From an uncultured Saprospiraceae bacterium (GTDB lineage Bacteria > Bacteroidota > Bacteroidia > Chitinophagales > Saprospiraceae): a stretch of DNA of 35,672 nt. This document shows positions 8,878 through 18,020 of the stretch, in pieces. The notes under the pieces were generated by a model that searched no databases, was not told where the DNA came from, and was given only the letters and a program-made list of their open reading frames with translations. Made by a program: the position numbers and the translations under genes. How positions within the stretch are numbered: the stretch's first letter is position 1; the number at the start of each line of letters is the position of its first letter. Location of the stretch: assembly GCA_938003955.1 (NCBI GenBank), contig CALKXE010000286.1:1-35672 (forward strand). Reading direction: 5' to 3'.

Positions 8878-11800
8878 TTATCGAATAACAGTTATATCTC
8901 CCGTTATTTGAATTCGTTCATCGTCGTTAAATTCTATCTCTGCCATCCAAACATACACGCCAGATACTACATATTTAGAATTATAAATCCCATCCCATCC
9001 TGAAGTTTTATCATTTGCAGAAATATTATTTTTATTCCATAGATTATTTCCCCACCTATCAAATATCTGCATATTTATTATATTCTTCACAGTTCCCTCT
9101 TTCGAAAAGAGGTAGAAAACATCATTTATTCCATCTCCATTTATAGAAATAATATTAGGTGAGTATATGTCTCTATTGGGTTCTACAAATACGGTAAGTT
9201 GATCAGAAGCAAAACATCCGTAGGTATTTACAACTTCAATAGAATAGGTCGTCGTTATAATCGGATAAACATCTTGTATCAAACAGGTTGGACAGTCAAC
9301 AGTGCCGGTAGAAGACCAATCAATGTTAGATAAACTGTCAGATGATATATTCAGAATGGGAACTAAGGATTCGCTATCACCTTGATTAATAGTCAAGTTA
9401 TCACCAAGCTCTACAGAGACAGTTGTTACACTATTTATGACAACGAAATCAGTTTGAATACATCCTTCAAAATCTTGGATTGAAATTTCATAAGTTCCTG
9501 TTCCTAAATCTTGGAAACTTACTTGTTCACCAAACGAAGAACCATTGATAGAATATAAATAAGGTGAAACACCACCTAAACCAGATATATTTATAAATCC
9601 CAAACCTTCAGAAAAACAATCTGGTTGACTTACCTCTAGCTCTATCTCTAAATCTGAGAAATAATCAGTTTGAATTACAATTAGAGAGTCACAATCATAG
9701 AGATTTGTTAATTCTTCAAATGTAATCGCTACCTCATTTAAATCACATGATTCTAAAAATATGTATGTTGTATCCTTAGGAGCTAATAATATCGTATTGA
9801 AAATAATACTATCACATCCATACTGATTTTGAAGTATATCTATATTTAAGCCCTGTAAACTAGAATCACACGTATATTCACTAATAATAGTGGAATCTTT
9901 GGAAAGTAAGATTACTTCCGTTTCAATAATGCTATCACATCCCAATTGATTTTGTAACACATCAATGAATATTCCCGATAACAATGAATCACATGTCTCT
10001 GCAGTCTGATATGTAGTGTCTTTAGGCAGTAGAATAACTTCTGTCTGAACTATACTATCGCATCCCATTTGATTCTGCAATACATCTACAAAAAAACCAG
10101 ACAATAAGGAATCACATGTCTGTTCTATATGATAGGTCGTATCTTTAGGTAGTAAAATTACTTCTGTCTCAACTATACTATCACACCCCAATTGATTCTG
10201 TAATACATCAATGAATATTCCGGACAACAATGAATCGCATGTCTCTGCAATCTGATAAGTTGTATCTTTCGATAGTAAGATCACCTCAGTCTCGACTATA
10301 CTATCACAGCCCATTTGGTTTTGTAATACATCTACAAAGAAACCAGACAACAAGGAATCGCATGTCTGTTCTATCTGGAAGGTGGTATCTTTAGAAAGTA
10401 AGATAACCTCAGTCTCTATAATACTATCACATCCCATTTGGTTTTGTAGTATATCGACAAACATACCAGACAACAAAGAATCGCAAGTTTGCTCTACAAC
10501 ATATGTGGTATCCTTAGGTAATAATATAACTTCTGTCTCTACTATACTGTCACAACCCGCTTGATTTTGCAATATATCTACAAAAGAACCAGATAACAAT
10601 GAATCGCATGTCTGTTCTATGAGAGATGTGGTATCCTTTGGTATTAAAATCACCTCAGTCTCAATTATGCTATCGCATCCCATTTCATTTTGTAACACAT
10701 CTACAAATAAACCAGACAATAGCGAATCGCACGTCTGTTCAATCTGATAAGAAGTATCATTAGGCAGTAATAACACCTCAACATGAACTATACTATCACA
10801 TCCCATTTGATTAGAAAAAGTGTCAATTACCATTCCTGTTTGAAAAGAATCGCATGTAAATTCTATTATTTGAGTTGAGTCCGCTTCGAGAAAGAAAATG
10901 GTAGTTTCAATAGTACTATCACATCCGTATTGATTAAATAAATAGTCAATTGTAGTACCCACTAAAGAACTATCACAGCTGGAAAACATAATACTCTCAT
11001 AAGTCGGTTCTATATATGAAATATAAGAAGTAACAATGCTGTCACACAAAAAGCTATTTGATAAATAATCAGTAAAAACACCAACTTCTAAAGTGTCACA
11101 AGTATTGAGATATACTTCAGTAGAATCAATTTCAAATACATCTACAAAAGCAAAAGTCTCCTCTGTACATCCGACAGCATCCGTAACTGTGACAAAGTAA
11201 AAACCAGTCATTTCAGAAATAGTGTTATTTAAAGTGATGAGACTACTTGACGAACTAAAATCTAAAGGGCCGCTCCATTCATAAAAAACGCCACCTGTAG
11301 CTTCTAAAGTAAAAGATCCGTTTTCACAGACTGGAGAATCATTAAATATCTGCACGTCTAAGTCGGAAGTGGTTAATGTCACAGAATCAATATCTACGCA
11401 AACTGGCGAAAATATAATATCATCAAGTGCAAAATCATTTCCTGGTTCTTGCGTATTTACATCCTCTATACATATTACAGCTGTAGTATTGAATCCAGAA
11501 TCCCAAAATTCAAAATAGTTAACCCATTCACAAGTATTAGATATAGCTAAATTGCCATCACCAATATCAAAGCCATTGATTTGAAACTGGATTTCAGCGG
11601 GTCCATTTGGATCTACAGAAGTGAGCCAAGCAGAAAACGCATATTCAGTATTCGGATCAACATTAATAGTTTGACACCAAACTTGTTGATCGTTTACCTC
11701 CGCACCATTTACGATTAACATATTTCCATTTCCTGTGGTGTGATCACCACAGGCTTGCCAATTTATGTGCATAGGTTGAGGATCCGTTCCAACATTATAT

Positions 11801-12177
11801 TCTCCTTCAATCAATTGATTTCCAGGAATACTTGGTGCTGTATTCACATTATAATCAGTAGTAAAGCCAACATCCCCACTGCTAAAATCTCCATTAGTAA
11901 CAAGATTAATACTGTAATCAATACTTTTTACGGTAAGGTAATAAGTTGTCGTTTCCGTTATGGTAGCGTCCGTAGTTAAAGAAAAAGGATCACTTAAACC
12001 CGTTATTGGTGACCAAGAAAAAGAAGTCGATTCACCAAGTATACTCCCCTGGAGATTAAAATTCGCGGGATTTAAACAATCGAATTGATCAGGCCCAGCA
12101 TCTACGGTTGGACATTGAGCAGATGCAAGAAAATGAGACAGAAAGAAAGCAACTAAAACAAAAGGAGTTCGAAACAT
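8878..12177 (-). CDS. T9SS type B-sorted secreted protein with twelve 41-residue repeats
   Basis: A 1099-residue extracellular protein. In order: signal peptide (1-20, ending ASAQ); a PKD-like segment (about 23-88; TVDAGPDQFDC); a region resembling a galactose-binding/jelly-roll module (about 90-260; NLVTNGDFSSG ... FALDDIIFSPVC); an Ig/PKD-like segment; twelve tandem 41-residue repeats (DNA 9628-11103); an SprB-like module (SQPDCFSEGLGFINISGLGG); and a C-terminal gliding-motility-associated / T9SS type B domain (SPNIISINGDGINDVF, FDRWGNNLW). Each repeat has the pattern TCDSLLSGxFVDVLQNQxGCDS and two Cys 18 residues apart. Likely a surface-attached or secreted adhesin-like protein; no catalytic motif was seen. 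It is transcribed alone. Similar TCD-type repeats are known in large Saprospiria proteins, but to my knowledge their function is not. Confidence 0.88.
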   Translation of the reverse strand: MFRTPFVLVAFFLSHFLASAQCPTVDAGPDQFDCLNPANFNLQGSILGESTSFSWSPITGLSDPFSLTTDATITETTTYYLTVKSIDYSINLVTNGDFSSGDVGFTTDYNVNTAPSIPGNQLIEGEYNVGTDPQPMHINWQACGDHTTGNGNMLIVNGAEVNDQQVWCQTINVDPNTEYAFSAWLTSVDPNGPAEIQFQINGFDIGDGNLAISNTCEWVNYFEFWDSGFNTTAVICIEDVNTQEPGNDFALDDIIFSPVCVDIDSVTLTTSDLDVQIFNDSPVCENGSFTLEATGGVFYEWSGPLDFSSSSSLITLNNTISEMTGFYFVTVTDAVGCTEETFAFVDVFEIDSTEVYLNTCDTLEVGVFTDYLSNSFLCDSIVTSYISYIEPTYESIMFSSCDSSLVGTTIDYLFNQYGCDSTIETTIFFLEADSTQIIEFTCDSFQTGMVIDTFSNQMGCDSIVHVEVLLLPNDTSYQIEQTCDSLLSGLFVDVLQNEMGCDSIIETEVILIPKDTTSLIEQTCDSLLSGSFVDILQNQAGCDSIVETEVILLPKDTTYVVEQTCDSLLSGMFVDILQNQMGCDSIIETEVILLSKDTTFQIEQTCDSLLSGFFVDVLQNQMGCDSIVETEVILLSKDTTYQIAETCDSLLSGIFIDVLQNQLGCDSIVETEVILLPKDTTYHIEQTCDSLLSGFFVDVLQNQMGCDSIVQTEVILLPKDTTYQTAETCDSLLSGIFIDVLQNQLGCDSIIETEVILLSKDSTIISEYTCDSSLQGLNIDILQNQYGCDSIIFNTILLAPKDTTYIFLESCDLNEVAITFEELTNLYDCDSLIVIQTDYFSDLEIELEVSQPDCFSEGLGFINISGLGGVSPYLYSINGSSFGEQVSFQDLGTGTYEISIQDFEGCIQTDFVVINSVTTVSVELGDNLTINQGDSESLVPILNISSDSLSNIDWSSTGTVDCPTCLIQDVYPIITTTYSIEVVNTYGCFASDQLTVFVEPNRDIYSPNIISINGDGINDVFYLFSKEGTVKNIINMQIFDRWGNNLWNKNNISANDKTSGWDGIYNSKYVVSGVYVWMAEIEFNDDERIQITGDITVIR
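9628..11103 (-). repeat. 12 x 123-bp in-frame tandem repeat array
   Basis: The units start (minus strand) at 11103, 10980, 10857, 10734, 10611, 10488, 10365, 10242, 10119, 9996, 9873 and 9750, exactly 123 bases apart. Units 4-10 are highly alike; units 1-3, 11 and 12 are diverged. Units 7+8 match units 9+10 better than 7 matches 8: FFVDVLQNQM/IFIDVLQNQL alternates, so a 246-bp two-unit duplication is likely. Confidence 0.9.
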
Positions 12178-12371
12178 GAAAATAAACTAAAGAATTGAAT
12201 CTTGCCAAAGAAAAAGAAAGGCTATATAATATAGACTACATACTCAGGAAAAACCTTCGCTACACTCCCAAGAATTTGGAAAAAAATAGTTAACCCAACA
12301 ATAGAAATCAAGAATAATCAAAATAATAAATGATATCGCAATTCTATAAAAGCAAAACCAACCAACTTTCC

Positions 12372-12379
12372 TATCTTTG
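12372..12379 (+). promoter_or_regulatory. -7 box of the cca operon
   Basis: TATCTTTG matches TAnnTTTG. It ends 23 bases before the TTG start at 12403, which implies a leader of about 15-20 bases and supports that unusual start codon. Confidence 0.5.
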
Positions 12380-12402
12380 TTTTTAATCAACTAAAAAGCA
12401 GA

Positions 12403-13824
12403 TTGGTATTTAATATAAAACCTTACGAGAGAAAAATATTCGAACTAATTAAAGAATCCGCAGAGGAACTTGGCTATCCAACATATGTGGTTGGCGGGTA
12501 TGTTCGAGACAGATTGCTCGCAAGAGAATCCAAGGATATGGATATCGTTTGTGTAGGTAGTGGAATTGAACTCGCGCAACAGCTTTCTTCAAAATTACGA
12601 CCTATCCCTCGTTTGACAGTATTTAAACGATTTGGGACTGCCATGATCAAACATAAGGACCTAGAAATAGAGTTTGTAGGTGCTCGGAAAGAGTCATATA
12701 GTCAAAACTCCAGAAAACCGGCAGTCGAAAATGGTAATTTAGAAGATGATCAGAACAGAAGAGACTTCACAATTAATGCCCTTGCTGTAAGTCTTAATGA
12801 AGAAAATTATGGTGAAGTAATAGATCCATTTAATGGATTACATCATCTAGAATTGAAAATGATCAAAACTCCACTAGATCCGGGGAAAACATTTTCAGAT
12901 GATCCTCTAAGAATGATGAGAGGGATTAGATTTGCAACACAATTAGGTTTTGTCATTGAACCAATTACTCTAAATGCAATATCAAAATATAAGAATAGAA
13001 TCAATATTATATCAAAAGAGCGTATAATAACAGAGATGACTAAAATATTAGCATCAGAAAAGCCCTCTATTGGTTTTGATCATTTATTTAAGACAGGATT
13101 ATTAGAGATCATATTTCCTGAAATGGCCGCGCTGTATGGTGTAGAAATTAGAGAAGGAAAAGCACATAAAGACAACTTCTATCACACACTTGAAGTCGTA
13201 GATAATATATGTCGGAATACTGATAACATATGGCTTAGATGGGCCGCTGTGTTTCATGATATAGCTAAACCACCAACCAAACGATTTAAAAAATCAACAG
13301 GATGGACTTTTCATGGTCATGAAGCATTAGGTGCCATAATGGTACCTAAGATATTCAAAAGATTGAAGCTACCGTTGGATGCAAAGATGAAATATGTGCA
13401 AAAACTTGTTCGGCTTCACCTGAGACCAATTAGTCTTACAAAAGAAAATATAACAGACAGCGCGATCAGACGATTGCTCTTCGAAGCTGGTGAAGACATA
13501 GATGATCTGATGACACTCTGTAGGGCAGACATCACTTCAAAAAATAAGAATAAAGTCAAAAGATATCTTGAAAACTATAATATAGTCCAAGAAAACATTA
13601 TAAAAATTGAAGAAAAAGATAAGCTTCGAAATTGGGAGCCTCCTATTACTGGAGAACATATCATGGAGACATTTGGTATAGGTCCTTGTAGAGAGGTAGG
13701 AACAATAAAGAAAGCGATTAGAGAAGCAATATTGGACGGTGATATTGCTAACGAGTTTGAAGAAGCACATGGTTACATGTTGATGAAGGCCAAAGAAATA
13801 AATCTAACACCAAAAACCGTTTAA
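12403..13824 (+). CDS. cca: CCA-adding tRNA nucleotidyltransferase with HD domain
   Basis: A 473-residue enzyme that adds or repairs the 3' CCA end of tRNAs using CTP and ATP. Motifs in order: GGYVRDRLL (31-39), the nucleotidyltransferase carboxylates DMD (45-47), RRDFTINAL (119-127), DDPLRMMRGIRFATQ (about 166-180), then an HD phosphohydrolase-type domain with VFHDIAKPP and FHGHEALG. The length fits Bacteroidota enzymes carrying the HD domain. The start is TTG: no ATG or GTG lies in frame before the conserved N-terminus, and the first internal ATG falls inside the catalytic motif. A promoter box lies just upstream (12372-12379). The following thioredoxin-fold gene is 24 bases away and probably co-transcribed. 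Confidence 0.93.
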   Translation: MVFNIKPYERKIFELIKESAEELGYPTYVVGGYVRDRLLARESKDMDIVCVGSGIELAQQLSSKLRPIPRLTVFKRFGTAMIKHKDLEIEFVGARKESYSQNSRKPAVENGNLEDDQNRRDFTINALAVSLNEENYGEVIDPFNGLHHLELKMIKTPLDPGKTFSDDPLRMMRGIRFATQLGFVIEPITLNAISKYKNRINIISKERIITEMTKILASEKPSIGFDHLFKTGLLEIIFPEMAALYGVEIREGKAHKDNFYHTLEVVDNICRNTDNIWLRWAAVFHDIAKPPTKRFKKSTGWTFHGHEALGAIMVPKIFKRLKLPLDAKMKYVQKLVRLHLRPISLTKENITDSAIRRLLFEAGEDIDDLMTLCRADITSKNKNKVKRYLENYNIVQENIIKIEEKDKLRNWEPPITGEHIMETFGIGPCREVGTIKKAIREAILDGDIANEFEEAHGYMLMKAKEINLTPKTV

Positions 13825-13848
13825 TATTTATACGAAATTTAGAGCTTT

Positions 13849-14337
13849 ATGAAATTATTTGTATCCTTTTTTACTGTATTAGCATTGCTATTTACATCTT
13901 GTAAACCAGCCAGTGAATATCAAAAATCTACAGATGGTTCTATTACTTGGATAGATATAGATAAAGCTGCAGTCTTAAAAAACAAAGAAGAAAAATTATA
14001 CTTTGTTGATATTTATACTGAATGGTGTGGGTGGTGTAAAGTTATGGATAAAGAAACATTTACAGACCCTGAAGTTATCAAGTTGATGAGTGAGAAGTTT
14101 CACATGGTAAAGTTCGATGCGGAGCAAACCAATCTTGTAAAGTGGGAAGGACAAGAATATATCTACAAAGCTGGAGGAAGAAAAGGAATCCACGGCTTGG
14201 CACCGATGTTGCTCAAAAACAGACTTAGTTACCCATCTTTTGCAATTCTTGATAAGGATAGAAAACCAATTAAGACAATAGTCGGATATAAAAAACCAGA
14301 TCAGCTTATATCTGCAATCAAATCGATTCAGGGTTAG
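13849..14337 (+). CDS. thioredoxin-fold lipoprotein
   Basis: A 162-residue protein with a lipoprotein signal peptide (LLFTSC, Cys 18) and a thioredoxin-like domain of the Thioredoxin_7/DUF255 style: YTEWCGWCKVMDKETF puts the CxxC pair at residues 60 and 63, and a proline in SYPSFAIL fits the cis-Pro loop. It is probably anchored in the envelope and acts as a disulfide reductase or isomerase; its partner is unknown. It lies 24 bases after cca and is likely in the same transcript. A small hairpin (TGTATT/AATACA, 14355-14370) after the stop could be a weak terminator. Confidence 0.85.
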   Translation: MKLFVSFFTVLALLFTSCKPASEYQKSTDGSITWIDIDKAAVLKNKEEKLYFVDIYTEWCGWCKVMDKETFTDPEVIKLMSEKFHMVKFDAEQTNLVKWEGQEYIYKAGGRKGIHGLAPMLLKNRLSYPSFAILDKDRKPIKTIVGYKKPDQLISAIKSIQG

Positions 14338-14450
14338 AAGATTATTATACAATTTGTATTAGCCAATACATGTTTATCATAATAATGTCATAAGCTGTGT
14401 ATTAGGAATAGAATTTCAACTATATTGCGAAAAAATAAATTACAAAAATT

Positions 14451-14843
14451 ATGCAGATACTTAAATTAAAAAACTTCAGCTTTCTATTGATACTTTGTGC
14501 ATCGGTGTTTGTTGTATTTTCATGTGGTGATGATGAAGTAGAACCACCAGTAGATCCTACTGCTTGCGAAACAGAAGGTTTAACTTATGAAAACTATGCA
14601 ATGGATTTTATAAATCAGACATGTGCGACATCTGGTTGTCATGATGCTGATGCAGCTAATAATAGTACTCCTTGGACTATGCATAATTATGAAGGCGTGA
14701 AGGCTGCAATTGATGCTGAGAGATTTTTTGGAGCAATTAATAGAGATGCTGGTTTCAACCCAATGCCAAAAGGTGGCGCAATGTTAAGCGATTGTAATCT
14801 TGAAAAGATGGAAGCTTGGATCGCTGATGGATCACCAGAGTAA
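14451..14843 (+). CDS. small lipoprotein with a c-type-haem-like CX4CH motif
   Basis: A 130-residue lipoprotein: hydrophobic leader then VVFSC, lipidated Cys 25, followed by an acidic linker (GDDEVEPPVDP). The mature part carries CATSGCH (58-64), a CX4CH haem-attachment-type motif, and a C-terminal NPMPKGGAMLSDC...MEAWIADGSPE, where Met105 or Met111 could be the distal ligand and the last helix matches the 'WI.xG.P' ending of small cytochrome c-like domains. Two more Cys (39 and 115) might form a disulfide. It resembles lipoproteins with single cytochrome c domains common in Bacteroidota. Haem binding is inferred from the motif. It has its own 113-base upstream region and a strong terminator. 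Confidence 0.75.
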   Translation: MQILKLKNFSFLLILCASVFVVFSCGDDEVEPPVDPTACETEGLTYENYAMDFINQTCATSGCHDADAANNSTPWTMHNYEGVKAAIDAERFFGAINRDAGFNPMPKGGAMLSDCNLEKMEAWIADGSPE

Positions 14844-14864
14844 ATAAATTCTAAATAGATTAGA

Positions 14865-14908
14865 AGTAAAAAAGGAAGTGTTTCAGATTCGAAACACTTC
14901 CTTTTTTT
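14865..14908. terminator. bidirectional terminator
   Basis: An 11-bp perfect stem, GGAAGTGTTTC (14874-14884) with GAAACACTTCC (14891-14901), is followed by a T-run on the plus strand (14902-14908) and preceded by an A-run (14868-14873). It serves the cytochrome-like gene and the convergent M23 peptidase gene. Confidence 0.8.
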
Positions 14909-14933
14909 ATTATAGAACTCTAAATTGAAACAA

Positions 14934-15740
14934 TTACTTCATTTTATAGAATTTCTTTTCTCTTAAATATTCTCCTTCCTTTTTTGCTTCTGTTGAAAAC
15001 TTAGTTTTATATGATATCCTCGTTCCCTTTTTTGTGTATTGGAATACCATATAATGTAAATGTGGACCTGAAGTCCATCCAGTATTGCCGCTATAACCAA
15101 TCAAGTCACCAGCCGCAACCTTGTCTCCAATATTAACTTTCGCTCCGTCCTTCTTGAGATGAACATATTCAGCGAACGTACCATCTTCATGATATATGGT
15201 AACTAAGTTGTTATATTTTGCACAGGACTCATCTTGACAAGCTTTACTGTTCGAATCAACTACTTGATAGACAACACCACTTCTTGAGGCAGTTACTTTG
15301 TCACCAATCTCTAAACCAAAGTCAATAGCATTTTCTCCAGCGTGACTAAAAGAACCATTATAACCTTGGTATACCTGTACTTCCTCTAATTTAGAGAATG
15401 GAAGTTTATAAATATGGTCAGAATGAGGTTTCAATGTTATATCACCAATATAAAATTTACTATCCATCGCAAAAGTCATCTCTCGACTATTTGGTGAAAC
15501 TTTAGTTCCTGCAATAAGAAACTTTTTGGACTTTGCAGGCACTACAATATACCCTTCATCATTTGCTATATCTGACTCCATCCCGGTGAGCGTTAATTTA
15601 AGTTCAATGGTCATAGGAATCACCTCATTATTATCAGCATAGATATTCACACCCATCCCAACTTGTTCGTAGTATACATTTACCGATTCTTGTGCTGATA
15701 AACTGATGGTTAAGAATAAAATGGGAATAAGAAATTTCAT
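14934..15740 (-). CDS. M23 (LytM) family metallopeptidase
   Basis: A 268-residue exported protein: signal peptide (1-16, ending SLSAQ), a beta-rich N-terminal domain (about 20-125), then a LytM/M23 peptidase domain. Zinc ligands are visible as His133 and Asp140 (SHAGENAIDFG) and the HLH pair at 227-229 (SGPHLHY); YVHL at 192-195 gives the further conserved His. The zinc site is complete, so it is probably an active peptidoglycan or protein endopeptidase in the periplasm rather than a degenerate NlpD-type activator. It lies 79 bases after the acyl-CoA dehydrogenase gene on the same strand, so it could be read from the same transcript, but no functional link is obvious. Confidence 0.9.
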   Translation of the reverse strand: MKFLIPILFLTISLSAQESVNVYYEQVGMGVNIYADNNEVIPMTIELKLTLTGMESDIANDEGYIVVPAKSKKFLIAGTKVSPNSREMTFAMDSKFYIGDITLKPHSDHIYKLPFSKLEEVQVYQGYNGSFSHAGENAIDFGLEIGDKVTASRSGVVYQVVDSNSKACQDESCAKYNNLVTIYHEDGTFAEYVHLKKDGAKVNIGDKVAAGDLIGYSGNTGWTSGPHLHYMVFQYTKKGTRISYKTKFSTEAKKEGEYLREKKFYKMK

Positions 15741-15819
15741 ATAATTTTAATTTTGTTACACTTACAAATAACGTGTTTGAAATTTATAAAGAATACAAAT
15801 GAATCGTTAAAGTTATATA

Positions 15820-17031
15820 CTAATCACTCATTCTCTGTCTAATGGTGTTTCTGCCTAATTGATACATATGAACCTCATCTGGCCCATCTGCAATCCTCAC
15901 CGATCTAGCATATACCCAAAACTCGGCCAATGGAGTATCTTGACTTACTCCTAAACCGCCATGCGCTTGTATAGCTCTATCTATGACGTTACATGCCATC
16001 TGTGGCACCGCAATTTTTATCATGGCAACTAAATCTTTAGCTTCTTTTATGCCAAATCGATCTATTTTGTCAGCAGCCGAAAGCGTAAGTAATTTTGCCT
16101 GCTCAATTTCACATCTTGATTTTGCTATATCTTGTCTGATACTAGAAAACTTAGAAATCTGCCTTCCGAACGCTTCTCTTGAGTCCACTCTCGCACACAT
16201 AAGATCTAATGCTCTATCTGCTGCGCCTATTAATCTCATACAGTGGTGGATTCTTCCAGGACCTAATCTACCTTGTGCTATTGCGAATCCCTTTCCTTCT
16301 CCTACTAGAAGGTTTGTGGCAGGCACTCTCACGTTTTTCATTTCTATCTCTGCATGCCCCTCCGGTGAGTCAATATTACCAAAGGCTCTTAAAGGTCTCA
16401 CAATTCTTACGCCCTTTGCATCTGCTGGGACTATTATCATAGATTGTTGCACATGACGGTCCGCCGTTGGATCTGTCTTTCCCATTACTATATATACTTT
16501 TGTACTAGGATTCATTGCACCTGTTGACCACCATTTTCTGCCATTGATAACGTACTCGTCTCCATCTCTTACGATAGACGTTTCTATATTAGTAGCATCA
16601 GAAGAAGCGACTGCTGGTTCCGTCATCAAAAAAGAAGATCTGATCTCACCATTTAACAATGGCTTTAGCCATTTATCTTTTTGCGCCTGAGTTCCATATT
16701 TTGAAAGTACTTCCATATTCCCGGTGTCCGGGGCTGAGCAATTAAATACTTGCGAAGACCATAATACCCTTCCCATCAAAGCAGCCAATGGAGCGTACTC
16801 CAAATTCGTCAATCCAGGGCTGTCGTCACCATAGTCTTTTGGCAGAAACAAATTCCACAATCCTTCTTTCTTTGCAAGCTGTTTTAGCCCTTCTTGAGGA
16901 GGAAAGTGTTTCCAAGGATTAGCATATGTAAATTCTGTAAACTCCTTTTCTAATGGAAATATATGTTTCTGCATAAAATCATCAACTCGCTTTTGGAGGT
17001 CTATTGATTTTTGTGTGTATTCGAAATTCAT
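15820..17031 (-). CDS. ACAD10/11-type acyl-CoA dehydrogenase
   Basis: A 403-residue flavoprotein when started at the ATG at 17031 (MNFEYTQ..., the usual N-terminus); an upstream ATG at 17055 adds only eight residues. Seen: the FAD/substrate segment [17 protein letters not shown] (134-150), [15 protein letters not shown] (281-295), and [10 protein letters not shown] (354-363) followed by [10 protein letters not shown] (379-388). The last motif, with Asp where ordinary acyl-CoA dehydrogenases have the EGT glutamate, is the signature I associate with the ACAD10/ACAD11 subfamily. Those enzymes, and LvaC of the levulinate pathway, process 4-phosphoacyl-CoAs rather than simply desaturating acyl-CoA. 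A kinase gene of the matching family lies at 18021. SDR gene 17108-17884 is 76 bases upstream on the same strand. The substrate is not visible. Confidence 0.88.
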   Translation of the reverse strand: MNFEYTQKSIDLQKRVDDFMQKHIFPLEKEFTEFTYANPWKHFPPQEGLKQLAKKEGLWNLFLPKDYGDDSPGLTNLEYAPLAALMGRVLWSSQVFNCSAPDTGNMEVLSKYGTQAQKDKWLKPLLNGEIRSSFLMTEPAVASSDATNIETSIVRDGDEYVINGRKWWSTGAMNPSTKVYIVMGKTDPTADRHVQQSMIIVPADAKGVRIVRPLRAFGNIDSPEGHAEIEMKNVRVPATNLLVGEGKGFAIAQGRLGPGRIHHCMRLIGAADRALDLMCARVDSREAFGRQISKFSSIRQDIAKSRCEIEQAKLLTLSAADKIDRFGIKEAKDLVAMIKIAVPQMACNVIDRAIQAHGGLGVSQDTPLAEFWVYARSVRIADGPDEVHMYQLGRNTIRQRMSD

Positions 17032-17107
17032 CCTTATTTTTTTAGTGTTGGGCATTGCATAGAAAACCTATGTAAATAGCTTTAGATCAAATAAAAGGGA
17101 ATATTGA

Positions 17108-17884
17108 CTACCCCACCAACATAAACCCTCCGTCAGAAGTATAAACTCCTCCTGTAGAGTAACTAGCTGCATCAGAAGCCAGATAAACTGCAAGTCCAGC
17201 CATCTCGTCAGGATCCGCCATTCTCCCTGAAGGCAATGCTGTTTCAAATTGAGCTAACATATCTTCGTTCTTCCATATGGATGCACTAAATTTCGTCTTT
17301 ATCAATCCTGGGCAAATAGCATTACTTCTTATTCCAGCTCTACCCCATTCTTTTGCTTGGGATTTTGTGAGCATGATAAGTGCAGCTTTACTTATACTAT
17401 ACAATCCTAATCCAAAAGAAGGTTTCAGTCCCTCTACAGATGCAATATTGATAATTGAACCACCGCCTCTAGACTTCATAGATGGATGACATAAATTAGC
17501 AAGTTGCATGCATGCTTTCACATTAACATTCATGATTTTATCAAATACCTCATCATCAGCTTCGGCTAATTTTCCAAATACAGGGTTAGTCGCAGCATTA
17601 TTTACAATGATATCTACACCTCCATATTTTGATATCGTTTGAGATACAAGGTTTTCTAATTGATCTTTCATTCCTACATTACACGCTATACCCACTGCAT
17701 CAAATCCGTCCGAAACGAATGACTTCGCAACAGAATCCACAGCTTCTTGACTTCTACTACTTACCACGACTTTTGCCCCATGCTCAGCTAATCCTCTCGC
17801 TATGCTCTCGCCTATACCTTTTGATGCGCCAGTCACAATAGCTACTTTCCCCTCTATGTTAAATCTATTTTTTATCCTATCCAC
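17108..17884 (-). CDS. short-chain dehydrogenase/reductase (NADP-type)
   Basis: A 258-residue classical SDR: TGASKGIG cofactor loop (18-25), NNAA (95-98), catalytic Ser149 and Tyr162-x3-Lys166 (LYSISKAA), and a C-terminal SDGG. The end of the second beta strand reads VVVSSRS, with Ser and Arg rather than Asp, which favours NADP(H). The NPVFGKLAEADDEVFD region resembles DHRS4-like carbonyl reductases often placed near ACAD/APH genes. In this cluster it could be the ketone reductase step (role of LvaD in the levulinate pathway); that is inference. It is first gene of the minus-strand arm, 136 bases from the divergent kinase gene. Confidence 0.88.
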   Translation of the reverse strand: MDRIKNRFNIEGKVAIVTGASKGIGESIARGLAEHGAKVVVSSRSQEAVDSVAKSFVSDGFDAVGIACNVGMKDQLENLVSQTISKYGGVDIIVNNAATNPVFGKLAEADDEVFDKIMNVNVKACMQLANLCHPSMKSRGGGSIINIASVEGLKPSFGLGLYSISKAALIMLTKSQAKEWGRAGIRSNAICPGLIKTKFSASIWKNEDMLAQFETALPSGRMADPDEMAGLAVYLASDAASYSTGGVYTSDGGFMLVG

Positions 17885-18020
17885 CTTTTATATTTTTGAA
17901 TTATTGAACTTAAAGTTAAGAAAGTATTTGGCATATCCCTCATGCATCTCAATTTGATATTTGATCTGTAAAGTATGTGGAATATTACTATATTGAGAAC
18001 GAATACAAGCGTTACTTTCT
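17885..18020. promoter_or_regulatory. divergent promoter region of the ACAD/kinase cluster
   Basis: 136 bases separate the SDR (minus) and kinase (plus) starts, so both arms must be started from here. I found no exact TAnnTTTG box and no convincing operator palindrome; no regulator gene lies in the cluster. Divergence from a shared region suggests joint control. Confidence 0.4.

Noticed and set aside
9628-11103. regularly spaced repeats as a CRISPR array
   Set aside because: The period is an exact multiple of three with an open frame across all units, units are contiguous without unique spacers, and they encode a 41-residue protein repeat.
13996-14352. 118-codon open frame antisense to the thioredoxin-fold lipoprotein gene
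   Set aside because: The plus-strand frame has a signal peptide and CxxC motif; the antisense translation has none.
15983-16456. 157-codon open frame on the plus strand inside the acyl-CoA dehydrogenase gene
   Set aside because: It is antisense to a well-supported gene, and its translation shows no family features; it mirrors the codon pattern of the real gene.
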